A stretch of 64,000 bases of DNA from contig NZ_CP197401.1 in NCBI RefSeq assembly GCF_052162025.1, forward strand, positions 3,410,001-3,474,000, given 5' to 3'. Below, in pieces: positions 17,227 through 27,271 of the stretch. Under the pieces are notes generated by a model. The model worked only from the letters and a program-made list of their open reading frames with translations, did no database searches and had not been told where the DNA came from. Numbering within the stretch: position 1 is the first letter of the stretch; each line of letters begins with the position of its first letter. Source of the stretch: Methylobacter sp015476545. GTDB lineage: Bacteria; Pseudomonadota; Gammaproteobacteria; Methylococcales; Methylomonadaceae. Position numbers and translations under genes: made by a program.

Positions 17227-19776
17227 TCATTGTTTAGGTTCGGCTCTATCTTTCATCGTTACCGATACCGGACGGACATTCCAGATCTCGTCGCAATATT
17301 CACGGATCGCGCGATCCGAGGAAAATTTGCCTGCTCTGGCCGTATTCAGAATGGACATCCTCGTCCAGTTTTCCGGATCTTGCCAGACATCGGAAACCTT
17401 ATCCTGACAGGCAACATAGTCGGCGTAATCGGCGAGGACAAGAAACGGGTCATGCTGGCACAGATTGTCCACCAAAGGCCGAAATACCTCCGCATCGCCA
17501 TTGGAAAAATGCCCCGATGCGATCAACTGAATCACTTCGGCTAATTGTGGATTTCCTTCGATGTAAGCGTAAGGACGATAGCCTTCCTGCTGAAGCCTGA
17601 CGGCTTCCTCAGCGGTCAGCCCGAACAGGAAGAAATTCTCCGCGCCCACTTCTTCTCGAATTTCAACGTTGGCGCCGTCCAGCGTTCCAATGGTCAAAGC
17701 GCCATTCAGCATGAATTTCATGTTGCCGGTGCCAGAAGCTTCCTTGCCGGCCATGGAGATCTGTTCGGACAAATCGGCTGCGGGATAAATGAGCTGGGCG
17801 ATCTCCACGTTGAAGTTGGGTACAAACGCGACTCGCAGATATTTATTGACATCCGGGTCGTTGTTCACCGCCTCGCTTACCGCGTTGATGAGTTTGATAA
17901 TGCGCTTGGCGATAAAATAGCCGGGCGCCGCCTTGCCGCCGAAGATGAATGCCCGCGGTGCAATAGAAAGTTTCGGATCGCGCTTCAGGCGGTTGTACAG
18001 CGTAATAACGTAAAGAATATTCAGATGCTGGCGCTTGTACTCATGGATGCGCTTGACCTGAATATCGAACAGCCAGCTTGGGTCGAGTTCGATGCCGGTC
18101 TGCTTACGGACATAATCGGCAAGCCGCTGCTTGTTTGCCTGTTTGACGGCCCGCCATGCTTCACGAAATGCCGCATCTTCGGCCAAGGGCTCGAGCTGCC
18201 GGAGCTGCTCGGCATGGGTAATCCAGCTTTCGCCGATTGAGCGCGTGATCAAATCGCAAAGCCTGGGATTCGCCAAAGCCAAAAAGCGTCTAGGCGTTAC
18301 GCCGTTGGTTTTATTGCTGAACCGTTCCGGCCACAATTCGTAAAAATCCTTCAGCACACTGCCTTTAAGCAGTTCCGAGTGGAGCGCCGCTACGCCGTTT
18401 ATCGCATGGCTGCCCACACAAGCGAGATGCGCCATGCGCACTTGTTTGCTGCCCGCCTCGCCGATCAATGACATACGCGCCAGCCGCGCGTCATCGCCGG
18501 GATAGCGTAAGCGCACTTGGTCCAGAAAGCGCCGGTTGACCTCATAAATGATTTCCAGGTGCCGCGGCAGCATTTCGCCGAACATCGGCAGGTCCCAGGT
18601 TTCCAGCGCTTCCGGCAGCAGCGTATGGTTGGTATAGCCGAAGCTGTCCTGGGTGATGGTCCAGGCCTCGTCCCAATCCAGGCGGCGCTCATCCACTAAA
18701 AGCCGCATGAGCTCTGCCACGCCGATTGAAGGATGAGTGTCGTTGAGCTGCACGGCAAAGTACCGGGAAAAGCTCTGCGTCTGGCCGCCTGCCAGATCGA
18801 GAAAATGCAGCATATCCTGCAAGGAACAGGAAACGAAAAAGTATTGTTGAGCTAGCCTCAGCCGCTTGCCTATTTCGGGCTCATCGTTGGGATAAAGCAC
18901 CTTGGTGAGCGTCTCCGAGCGCACTTTTTTTCCGACGGCCTGGTAGTAATCGCCAGTATTGAAAGCCTGAAAGTCAAACGACTCCGCCGCCTCGGCGCTC
19001 CACAGCCTGAGCGTATTGCAGGTATTGACCCGGTAGCCCTGAATGGGCGTATCGTAAGCGGTGCCTTTGATGACTTCATTGGGAACCCAGCGAACCCGAT
19101 AGCGGCCCTCTTCATCCTGCCAGGACTCCGTATGGCCGCCGAAGCCGACTCGGTAAACGGTCTCGGGCTTCTCGATCTCCCAGGGATTACCGGCATGCAA
19201 CCATTTGTCGGTAATCTCGCTCTGCCAGCCATCGCGAATCTCCTGATCGAAGATGCCGAATTCATAACGGATACCATAACCGATGGCCGGACGCTCCAGA
19301 GTGGCGAGGGAATCCAGATAACAGGCAGCGAGCCGGCCCAAGCCGCCATTGCCGAGGCCTGGCTCTTCTTCCTGTGCCAACAGCTCATCCAGGTTCAGCC
19401 CCAGCTCGGACACCGCCTGGCGCACCTCCTCTTCGATACCCAGATTGACGATATTATTGCCGAGATGCGGCCCCATCAGGAACTCCGCAGAAAGGTAGCA
19501 AGCCTTCTTGACAGCTTTTTCGAAATAAATATCGACCGTGTGCGCCCACCGGTGCTGCAGACGGTCGCGCACCGCGAGCGCCAGCGCCCGATAAAAATCA
19601 TGTTTGCTGGCGACGGAAGGATGTCGCCCCAGGCTATAAATGACATGATCGCGAATCGCCTCCCTCAAGGCCATCACACTCAGGCCGGTGCGCTCATTTT
19701 CTGCGGACAAAGGAAGCGCTTCAACCGGGGCTGCATTTGTTTTTGGCATATCTAAAGAACCGGTATTGTAGGTCAT
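17227..19776 (-). CDS. glgP: Glycogen phosphorylase
   Basis: Releases glucose-1-phosphate from glycogen with inorganic phosphate and pyridoxal phosphate. Motifs in order: AEFLMGPHLGNN, GLGNGGLGRLAACYLDS (substrate/allosteric region), VQLNDTHPSIGVAELMR, FSNKTNGVTPRRFL, QVKRIHEYKRQHLN and the PLP-lysine block EASGTGNMKFMLNGALT. The start at 19776 (MTYNTG) is chosen because GGAG lies 6 bases upstream and it clears the phosphoketolase gene, which ends 20 bases before. It gives 849 residues, the usual size. It is tightly spaced with xfp, so probably cotranscribed. A phosphoglucomutase needed to pass glucose-1-phosphate to pgi is not in this window. Confidence 0.96.
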   Translation of the reverse strand: MTYNTGSLDMPKTNAAPVEALPLSAENERTGLSVMALREAIRDHVIYSLGRHPSVASKHDFYRALALAVRDRLQHRWAHTVDIYFEKAVKKACYLSAEFLMGPHLGNNIVNLGIEEEVRQAVSELGLNLDELLAQEEEPGLGNGGLGRLAACYLDSLATLERPAIGYGIRYEFGIFDQEIRDGWQSEITDKWLHAGNPWEIEKPETVYRVGFGGHTESWQDEEGRYRVRWVPNEVIKGTAYDTPIQGYRVNTCNTLRLWSAEAAESFDFQAFNTGDYYQAVGKKVRSETLTKVLYPNDEPEIGKRLRLAQQYFFVSCSLQDMLHFLDLAGGQTQSFSRYFAVQLNDTHPSIGVAELMRLLVDERRLDWDEAWTITQDSFGYTNHTLLPEALETWDLPMFGEMLPRHLEIIYEVNRRFLDQVRLRYPGDDARLARMSLIGEAGSKQVRMAHLACVGSHAINGVAALHSELLKGSVLKDFYELWPERFSNKTNGVTPRRFLALANPRLCDLITRSIGESWITHAEQLRQLEPLAEDAAFREAWRAVKQANKQRLADYVRKQTGIELDPSWLFDIQVKRIHEYKRQHLNILYVITLYNRLKRDPKLSIAPRAFIFGGKAAPGYFIAKRIIKLINAVSEAVNNDPDVNKYLRVAFVPNFNVEIAQLIYPAADLSEQISMAGKEASGTGNMKFMLNGALTIGTLDGANVEIREEVGAENFFLFGLTAEEAVRLQQEGYRPYAYIEGNPQLAEVIQLIASGHFSNGDAEVFRPLVDNLCQHDPFLVLADYADYVACQDKVSDVWQDPENWTRMSILNTARAGKFSSDRAIREYCDEIWNVRPVSVTMKDRAEPKQ

Positions 19777-19795
19777 ATGCATCTCCAGTCCGATC

Positions 19796-22183
19796 TCAAT
19801 AAGGCCACTTCCAGCTGGTGATTTCCTCACGGTCGGTGCCATGCTCGTGAGCGTAATTCAGATTCAGGATTATCTCGTTCTTCATTTCCTCCTTCAGATG
19901 CGCGGCCTTCGCGGCAAGCCCCGGCACCCGGTCGATGGCGTCGATGACCAGATGGAAGCGGTCCACTTCGTTGAGGATGGCCAGTTCCATGGGCGTATTG
20001 ATGTTACCCTTCTCCTTGTAGCCGCGCACGTGCAGATTCGCGTGGTTCTTGAAGCGGTAGGCCAGCTTGTGGATGAGCCAGGGATAACCGTGGAAATTGA
20101 AGATGATGGGCTTGTTGGTGGTGAACAGGCTGTCGAACTCCCGCTCGGTGGAACCGTGAGGATGCTCCAAGGCCGGCTGCAGCTTGAACAGATCGACCAC
20201 GTTGACGAAACGCACCTTCAGGTCAGGCAGCCGTTCGCGCAGGATAGCAGTGGCTGCCAGCGCTTCCATTGTCGCCACATCGCCACAACTGGCCATCACC
20301 ACGTCCGGCTCCACGCCCGCATCGTTGCTGGCCCGTTGTGCAATGCCGATACCTTTGGCGCAATGGATGATCGCCTCGTCAATGGTCAGAAACTGCAAGT
20401 GCTTCTGCTTGTCGGCGACGATGACGTTGATGCAGTCAGTGGAACGCAGGCACTGGTCCGCCACCACCAGCAGCGTGTTGGCGTCCGGCGGCAGGTAGAT
20501 GCGCGTGACTGACGGGCTCTTATTGGTCACCAGGTCGATAAAACCGGGATCTTGGTGGGAGAAACCGTTGTGATCCTGCCGCCACACAGTGGAAGACAAC
20601 AGAATGGTCTGCGATGACACCGAGGCGCGCCATGGCACGTGGTTCTTACTGATATCCAGCCATTTGGCGTGCTGGTTGAACATCGAATCGACCACGTGAG
20701 CGAAGGCTTCATAGGTATGGAAGAAGCCATGCCGCCCGGAGAGCAGATAGCCCTCCTGCCAGCCGATCAGCGTGTGTTCCGAAAGCATCTCCATGACCCG
20801 CCCGTCGCGGCTGAGTTCGCCGCCGTCGGCATCCTCCGGCAACAGGTCAGCCATCCAGGTTTTCTTGCTCACCTCGTATAACGCCTGCAAACGGTTGGAA
20901 GCCGTCTCGTCCGGACCGAACACACGGAAATTGTTCGGGTTCATTTTCATCACGTCGCGCAGGAATTCGCCGAGAGGCTTGGTATTCTCGTACTCGCTGG
21001 AACCGCTCTGCGGCACACTGACAGCGTAGTCACGAAAATCCGGCAATTTCAGCTCCTTGCGCAGCAACCCGCCGTTGGCATGGGGATTGGCACTTATGCG
21101 CCGCGGGCCCTGCGGGGAAATAGCGCGCAGTTCGGGGCGCAGCCGGCCGCCGTCATCAAAAAGCTCCTCGGGCTTGTAGCTCTTCATCCAGTCTTCCAGC
21201 AGCTTCAGATGGGAGGGATTGCCGATCACATCCGAGAACGGCACCTGATGCGAACGCCAGAAACCTTCCGCCTTGTGGCCGTCGATTTCCTTGGGTCCGG
21301 TCCAGCCCTTGGGACTGCGCAGCACAATCATCGGCCAGAACGGGCGTTCGGCATCGCCTGTCTCCCGCGCTTGCTGCTGGATAGCGCGGATTTCGGCGAT
21401 CGCTTCATCCAGGGTAGCCGCCATCTTCTGATGCATCTCAGAGGGGTCCGATCCTTCGACAAAATAAGGCTTGTAACCGTAACCCACAAACAGCGCTTCC
21501 AGTTCCTTAGGGCTGATACGAGCCAGGATCGTCGGATTGGCGATCTTATAGCCGTTCAGGTTGAGGATGGGCAACACTGCACCGTCGCGGACCGGATTGA
21601 TAAACTTGTTGGAATGCCAGGCCGTGGCTAGCGGTCCGGTTTCCGCTTCGCCGTCCCCGACCACGCAGGCGACAATCAGATCAGGGTTATCATAGGCGGC
21701 GCCGTAGGCATGTGAAACACTGTAACCCAGCTCGCCGCCTTCATGTATCGAGCCGGGTGTTTCCGGCGTGACGTGGGAACCGATGTGTCCCGGAAAGGAA
21801 AATTGCTTGAAGAACTTGCGCATGCCATCGATATCTTCGCTTTTGTCGGGATAGACCTCGGAATAAGTGCCTTCGAGATAGGTCGGTCCTAAAACGCCCG
21901 GCGCGCCATGGCCCGGGCCCGCCATGAAGATCACGTTAAGGTCGTCGCGCTTGATCAGCCGGTTGAGATGCGCCCAGACGAAAGACAGCGCCGGGCTCGC
22001 CCCCCAGTGCCCCAGCAACCGGTGTTTCACATGCTCGGCGGTGAGCGGCTCTCTGAGCAACGGGTTATCCTTGAGGTAGATCATGCCGACGGAGAGGTAA
22101 TTACATGCCCGCCACCAAGCATCCATTTTGCCGAGTTCTTCGTCGCTCAGAGGGGTCTGCGGATTTTGGCTGGTATCGCTCAT
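19796..22183 (-). CDS. xfp: Phosphoketolase (xylulose-5-phosphate/fructose-6-phosphate type)
   Basis: Thiamine-diphosphate enzyme that splits xylulose-5-P or fructose-6-P with phosphate to acetyl phosphate and a shorter sugar phosphate. Recognisable blocks: FMAGPGHGAPGVLGPTYLEG, SHAYGAAYDNPDLIVACVVG, GDGEAETGPLATAWHSNKF (ThDP region), LNLNGYKIANPT and SGRHGFFHTYEAFAHVVDSM. At 794 residues it has the standard length. The second of two adjacent ATGs (22183) is preferred, because AGGAG is 7 bases upstream. First gene of the storage-carbon cluster. In methanotrophs the ribulose-monophosphate cycle makes both possible substrates, so it can tap either C1 assimilation or glycogen. Confidence 0.96.
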   Translation of the reverse strand: MSDTSQNPQTPLSDEELGKMDAWWRACNYLSVGMIYLKDNPLLREPLTAEHVKHRLLGHWGASPALSFVWAHLNRLIKRDDLNVIFMAGPGHGAPGVLGPTYLEGTYSEVYPDKSEDIDGMRKFFKQFSFPGHIGSHVTPETPGSIHEGGELGYSVSHAYGAAYDNPDLIVACVVGDGEAETGPLATAWHSNKFINPVRDGAVLPILNLNGYKIANPTILARISPKELEALFVGYGYKPYFVEGSDPSEMHQKMAATLDEAIAEIRAIQQQARETGDAERPFWPMIVLRSPKGWTGPKEIDGHKAEGFWRSHQVPFSDVIGNPSHLKLLEDWMKSYKPEELFDDGGRLRPELRAISPQGPRRISANPHANGGLLRKELKLPDFRDYAVSVPQSGSSEYENTKPLGEFLRDVMKMNPNNFRVFGPDETASNRLQALYEVSKKTWMADLLPEDADGGELSRDGRVMEMLSEHTLIGWQEGYLLSGRHGFFHTYEAFAHVVDSMFNQHAKWLDISKNHVPWRASVSSQTILLSSTVWRQDHNGFSHQDPGFIDLVTNKSPSVTRIYLPPDANTLLVVADQCLRSTDCINVIVADKQKHLQFLTIDEAIIHCAKGIGIAQRASNDAGVEPDVVMASCGDVATMEALAATAILRERLPDLKVRFVNVVDLFKLQPALEHPHGSTEREFDSLFTTNKPIIFNFHGYPWLIHKLAYRFKNHANLHVRGYKEKGNINTPMELAILNEVDRFHLVIDAIDRVPGLAAKAAHLKEEMKNEIILNLNYAHEHGTDREEITSWKWPY

Positions 22184-22347
22184 CATTTTTCTCCTCACAG
22201 TCTGATTGTCAGGATTATCGTGGCGCCGACATGAGCGATAGGACTGTAGTACGCTCGCATGCCGAGTGGATAGCAACTAGCAATTCGTCCTCAAAATCTC
22301 TTTTGTGACTGTATGCCTATTTGCCAAGTTCCTCAGCCGGCCCACGC

Positions 22348-23994
22348 TTACCAATCCGGCGCGCGCCAGCGTTTATCTTTTTCCTTGGGCGGCAAATCAA
22401 GCTGCCCTGGCTCGATAATATCGCCCCAATCGGTCCGGTCACGCATTTGCCGCTTGATAGGCTCGACCACAAAATCTTTCTCCTGCCGGGTTTCCCAGCC
22501 GCCGCCCATGGCTTTATAAAGCGCAATCAGGTTGGCGGCGATATCGCCGTAAATACGCACCAGCGATTCCTGCGAGGCAAGCAGACTGCGCTGCGAGTCC
22601 AGAACGCGCTGATAATCCACCAATCCTTCCCGGTATTGATACAACGATAATTCGGTCGAGCGTCTGGCCGCCTCATAGGTTTGTTGCAATTCATCGCGCT
22701 GTTCCTGCGCCTTGAGGAAAGCGATCGTGGCGTCTTCCGCTTCCTTGGCGGCATTGAGGACCGTATTGCGGTAATCGGCGATCAATTGCTGGAAACGGGC
22801 ATCCTCAACGCGCACCTGGTTGGTGATGCGGCCGTAATTGAAAATGTCCCAGCTTAAGCTAGGCCCGATGAAGTATTCGAAGCTCTTGGCGTTGAACAAA
22901 TCGCTAAGCTCGCTGCCGCCGGCCGAGGCAAAAGTCAGCGCGGCGTCGCTGGCGCGCAGATTGATCGAGCCGAGCAGCGAGAAATGCGGATAAAGATCGG
23001 CTTTGGCTACGCCGATCAGCGCGCTTTGCGTTGCAAGCTGACGTTCGGCGAGGCGGATATCGGGACGCCGGCGCAACAAGTCGGCGGGCACGCCTACCGC
23101 AACCGTCATCGGTGCGGCAGGCACCGGGCGGGCATGCGCCAGATAAGCGTCTATGCGCCCCGGCGGCTGGCCGAGCAATACGCTCAAGGCGTTTTTCGCC
23201 TGACGCGCGCTGGCTTCCAGCGGCGGAATGGTGGCCAGGGTGCTGTTCAGCAGGCTTTTTGCCTGGAGGTAATCGAGTTCGGTGATCAATCCTCCGGCAA
23301 ACAGTGTATCGGCAATCTCCAAGGTGCGTTGCTGTATTTTCACGTTGTCGCGGGCAACCTGGATGCGGGCCTCAGTGGTGCGCAGCAACACATAGGTACG
23401 CGCCACCTCGGCAGTGAGCGATACCAACGCGTCATCGAAACCCGCGATCGAGGCGTCCAGATTGGCTTGGCTTGCTTCCACGCCGCGGCGGAATTTGCCC
23501 CACAGATCGAGCTCCCAGGCGACATCGAAGCCTATGCTGGCGACGCCGAAATTGCGGTCGATGATGCGGGTCGTGTTAGGTGCGTGGGCGCTGATTTGCT
23601 GGTAGCTCAAATCGCCGTTCAGTTGCTGCGTTTGGGGATATTCAAAACCCGTGGCAATGCCCAACTGCGCCCGCGCTTCCAGAATGCGCACGCCAGCCGA
23701 CTGCAGCGTCAAATTCTGTTGCCGCGCTTCCCCGACCAGCCGGTCCAGATCCGTGTCCTTGAACACTTTCCACCAATTGCCCAGTTCCGCTGCACGCCGG
23801 CTGAGCCGGGGATCAGATTGGTTGATCCAGTTGTTTTCCACGGCGGCTTCAGGCTTGGCATAATCCGGCCCGACCAGGGTGCAGCCGGCATTCATCAGCA
23901 GTACCGCAGTAATTCCCGCCACGCCATGAAGGGCGCGAATAGCGCTGAAATTGGGTTGCATACCGCCTCGCTTCTTGCCTTGTTTGATCATCAC
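22348..23994 (-). CDS. Outer-membrane efflux lipoprotein of the NodT/TolC family
   Basis: Outer-membrane channel component of a tripartite pump. A lipoprotein signal with lipobox LMNAGC is followed by NodT-type sequence (GPDYAKPEAAVENNWINQ). Two TolC-like repeat halves of long helices are visible, including DVAWELDLWGKFRRGVEASQ in the first and GPSLSWDIFNYGRI in the second. The C-terminal tail after YKAMGGGWE is rich in charged residues. At 548 residues it is slightly longer than usual. Its start overlaps the RND stop (ATGA), so it is the third gene of the operon. Confidence 0.92.
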   Translation of the reverse strand: MMIKQGKKRGGMQPNFSAIRALHGVAGITAVLLMNAGCTLVGPDYAKPEAAVENNWINQSDPRLSRRAAELGNWWKVFKDTDLDRLVGEARQQNLTLQSAGVRILEARAQLGIATGFEYPQTQQLNGDLSYQQISAHAPNTTRIIDRNFGVASIGFDVAWELDLWGKFRRGVEASQANLDASIAGFDDALVSLTAEVARTYVLLRTTEARIQVARDNVKIQQRTLEIADTLFAGGLITELDYLQAKSLLNSTLATIPPLEASARQAKNALSVLLGQPPGRIDAYLAHARPVPAAPMTVAVGVPADLLRRRPDIRLAERQLATQSALIGVAKADLYPHFSLLGSINLRASDAALTFASAGGSELSDLFNAKSFEYFIGPSLSWDIFNYGRITNQVRVEDARFQQLIADYRNTVLNAAKEAEDATIAFLKAQEQRDELQQTYEAARRSTELSLYQYREGLVDYQRVLDSQRSLLASQESLVRIYGDIAANLIALYKAMGGGWETRQEKDFVVEPIKRQMRDRTDWGDIIEPGQLDLPPKEKDKRWRAPDW

Positions 23995-26900
23995 ACCTTC
24001 TCTCCGCCCAGATCGCGATGTCCGGTTTGCGCTTCGTCTACTTCCACCTTATAAAAAATGGCGTACAGCACCGGCACCACGATCAACACCAGCAAAGTGG
24101 CAAAGCCCAGTCCGAAAACGATAGTCACCGCCATGGCGATAAAGAAGGCGTCCGTGAACAACGGGATCATGCCCAGCATGGTGGTGCCGGACGACATGGT
24201 GACCGGGATCAGACGGCTGACACCGGAACGCATCACCGCCTGGAACGGCGCCGCGCCTTGGGCGAGCTGCACGTTGATCTCGTCGATCAACACGATGGAC
24301 GCCTTGATGATCATGCCCGAAAGGCTCATTAACCCCAGCAGCGCCATAAAGCCGAACGGCTGGTTAAAAACCAGCAACCCGAGGGTGACGCCGATGATGG
24401 CCAGCGGCACTGTCAGCCATATGATCAGGGTCTGTTTGATGGAATTGAACAGCACCAGCACCGTCAGCACCATCAAGCCGAAAAACACCGGTATCGAGCT
24501 GGCCAGACGCGAATTGGCACGCGAGGAATCTTCGGCCTCGCCGCCCCAGGCCATGTAGTAGCCCGGCTTGTTCTTGAGCGGCCAAAGATCGTTATCGCCG
24601 ACTTTCAGTGTGGATGAATCGAATTCCTCAATCGGTTCATCAGCGGGTTTGCCAAGCGCTGCGGCTACATCCACGTCCAGGGCTTGTTCGATTTTCGCTT
24701 TAACCCTGGCGAAGACCTCACTGGGCAATCCTTCACGCGGATCGGCATGAATGCGCAGCATTTTTCGCCGGTCCCAGCGCCAGACATGGGCATCTTCGAA
24801 CTCAAGCGGAAAATCGGAGACCACCTGCCCCATCGGAATCATCGTCCGCGCGGCCGGGCTCCAGATCTGTACGGCCGCCAGACTGTCCAGATCGGCGCTT
24901 TCAGCCGATGGCGCGCGTGCCATCAGCGGAATCAGTTCATCCTGCTCGCGGTAAACGCCCACCTTTTTGCCCTCGAATGCCATTGTCAGCGCATCGGCTA
25001 CTTCCGGCCGGTCGATGCCGGCCCGTCTTGCCTGGGATTCAGATAATTGCGGCCGCAGTACTTTGACCTTGTCCCGCCATTCGCTGCGCACCGCCTTGGC
25101 GGTCGGTTCCGCTAAAAGGACAGCTTCGGCCTGGTCTCCCATACGACGCAGTTCCTCGGCGTTCGGACCATAGATACGCAGCTGGATCTTGCCGCCGGTC
25201 GACGGGCCTAAAATGAACAGCCGCGTGTTGACGACGGCGTCGGGAAAGGATGCTTCGAGTTCCTCCTGTACCTGCGGAGCCAGCGCGGCGATGCGGGTGT
25301 AATCGTCGACATCCACCAGAATCTGGCCGAAGCTCCGGTAATTGTGTTCCGGCGTATAAGTCAGCAAAAAACGCACCTGCCCGCCTCCCAACTGACTGGT
25401 GAGATGGGTGACGCCTTCGTGTTTCTTGATGAGCTGCATGGCCTGCTGAACGCGCCGATCGGTTTCATGGATGTCCGTGCCTTCGGGAAACCACAGGTCG
25501 ACATAGAATTGCGGACGGGTGGAGTCCGGAAAAAAGCTTTTCTTGACGAAACTGAATCCCAATAACGCCACGACAAACAGCGCCACTACGATGCCCACCA
25601 CAATCCAGCGGAAACGCAGGCAGAATTTCAGAAAACGCTGGTATTGGGCATAGAACCCGACCGAATAAGGGTCGACGCTGTCACCGGCAGCGGGCGCGCC
25701 GGTTTTGAGAAATACCTTGCACAACAGCGGCGTACAGGTCACCGAAGTCAGCCAGCTCAAGGAAAGCGAGATCAGGATGACCGAAAACAAGCTGCGGCAG
25801 TATTCGCCGGTGGAATCCTGGGAAGTGCCGATTGCGGCAAAGGCGATGATCGCCACGGCGGTGCCGCCCAGCATCGGCAGCGCATTCTGGCCGACGACAT
25901 CGCGCGCTGCATCATAGCCGTTTTGCCCTTGGGCCATGCGCATGCGCATGCCGTCGGTCACCACGATGGCGCAATCCACCAGCATCCCTAGGGCAATAAT
26001 CAACGCGCCCAGGGAAATGCGTTCAAGCGTGATATCAAGCATATGCATCACAATGAACGTGCCCATAATGGTCACCAGCAACACCAAACCAAGAATCAGG
26101 CCGCTACGCAACCCCATGAATATCAGCAGCACGCCAATCACAATGGCCACCGCCTCGATCAGGTTGACGATGAAGCCGCTCAAAGCGACCATTACCGATT
26201 GGGCCTGGTGGGAAATAATATGGATTTCCACACCCACCGGACGCATCGATTCGAGTTCTTTCAAGCGCTGTTCCAGCGAATCGGCCATGACGATGACGTT
26301 GCCGCCGAGCACGGTCGATATGCCCAGCCCGACGGCGGGCTGTCCGTCAAAGCGCAGCATTGTCGCAGGCGGCTCGCGATAGCCGCGCCTGATGTCGGCC
26401 ACATCGCGCAGATAAATCAGGCTCTGGGATTTCGGTCCGCGCGAGGTAATGAGCAAATCGCCGAATTCCTGTTCCGATTTGTATTCGCCGGTTGGATTGA
26501 TGGGAATGAATTCCTGCCCCAGGCTGAGGTTGCTGGCGCTCGCCACAACGTTTTTCGCCTGCAAGGTGTTGTAAATATCATGCGGCGATATGCCGAGCTG
26601 CGCCATTTTTTCGCGGCGCATTTCCACGTAAATCGCTTCCTTTTGCTCCCCGTAAAGAACGACGCGCTTCACATCGGTCGCTTTGAGCAATTCTTTTTGC
26701 AGATATTTGGCGTATTCGTATAGTTCCTTGTAACTGTAGCCCTCGCCAGTGATCGCCAGGTAAATGCCGTACACATCGCCAAAATCGTCGTTGACCAGCG
26801 AAGGGCCTGCCTTGGGCGGCAGTTTTCCCTGCGCATCGTTAACCTTGCGGCGTAGTTCGTCCCATACCTGCGGCAACGAGTATTTGTCATATTGGTCCTT

Positions 26901-27185
26901 CATTTTGACTTTTACGATCGAAAGATCGCGGTACGAATGCGATTCAACCTTTTCCAGCTGACCCATTTCCTGTGCGGCTTTTTCGATCACGTTGGTGACC
27001 TCTTCTTCCACTTCCGCCGCTGAACCGCCCGGATAGGGCGTCGATATGACGGCTTCCTTGATTGTGAATTCGGGGTCCTCCAGGCGGCTCAGGGATTCAT
27101 AGGATTTCCAGCCAACTACCAAAATAAGCACGATCATCACCCAGGTGATGATACTTTTTTGTATGCTCCATTCCGCCAAATTCAT
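23991..27185 (-). CDS. RND-family efflux permease (inner-membrane pump)
   Basis: Proton-driven inner-membrane transporter of 1064 residues with the 12-helix, two-large-loop layout of the hydrophobe/amphiphile exporter group. It starts NLAEWSIQKSIITWVMIVLI and has the pore-domain block STPYPGGSAAEVEEEVT. In TM4, LGMLVDCAIVVTDG carries the proton-relay Asp. The second position is Cys, where AcrB-type pumps have Asp; this subfamily often has Asn there. The gene sits between the adaptor and the outer-membrane channel gene, and the three probably form one pump. The substrate is not deducible. Confidence 0.93.
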   Translation of the reverse strand: MNLAEWSIQKSIITWVMIVLILVVGWKSYESLSRLEDPEFTIKEAVISTPYPGGSAAEVEEEVTNVIEKAAQEMGQLEKVESHSYRDLSIVKVKMKDQYDKYSLPQVWDELRRKVNDAQGKLPPKAGPSLVNDDFGDVYGIYLAITGEGYSYKELYEYAKYLQKELLKATDVKRVVLYGEQKEAIYVEMRREKMAQLGISPHDIYNTLQAKNVVASASNLSLGQEFIPINPTGEYKSEQEFGDLLITSRGPKSQSLIYLRDVADIRRGYREPPATMLRFDGQPAVGLGISTVLGGNVIVMADSLEQRLKELESMRPVGVEIHIISHQAQSVMVALSGFIVNLIEAVAIVIGVLLIFMGLRSGLILGLVLLVTIMGTFIVMHMLDITLERISLGALIIALGMLVDCAIVVTDGMRMRMAQGQNGYDAARDVVGQNALPMLGGTAVAIIAFAAIGTSQDSTGEYCRSLFSVILISLSLSWLTSVTCTPLLCKVFLKTGAPAAGDSVDPYSVGFYAQYQRFLKFCLRFRWIVVGIVVALFVVALLGFSFVKKSFFPDSTRPQFYVDLWFPEGTDIHETDRRVQQAMQLIKKHEGVTHLTSQLGGGQVRFLLTYTPEHNYRSFGQILVDVDDYTRIAALAPQVQEELEASFPDAVVNTRLFILGPSTGGKIQLRIYGPNAEELRRMGDQAEAVLLAEPTAKAVRSEWRDKVKVLRPQLSESQARRAGIDRPEVADALTMAFEGKKVGVYREQDELIPLMARAPSAESADLDSLAAVQIWSPAARTMIPMGQVVSDFPLEFEDAHVWRWDRRKMLRIHADPREGLPSEVFARVKAKIEQALDVDVAAALGKPADEPIEEFDSSTLKVGDNDLWPLKNKPGYYMAWGGEAEDSSRANSRLASSIPVFFGLMVLTVLVLFNSIKQTLIIWLTVPLAIIGVTLGLLVFNQPFGFMALLGLMSLSGMIIKASIVLIDEINVQLAQGAAPFQAVMRSGVSRLIPVTMSSGTTMLGMIPLFTDAFFIAMAVTIVFGLGFATLLVLIVVPVLYAIFYKVEVDEAQTGHRDLGGEKV

Positions 27186-27271
27186 TTTGAGTCCTCTTGT
27201 CTAACTAACAATTAGAATGAGCCGCATAATTCAATTTTCCGGCAGGCTGCCGCCTCTTAATGCGATGACAG

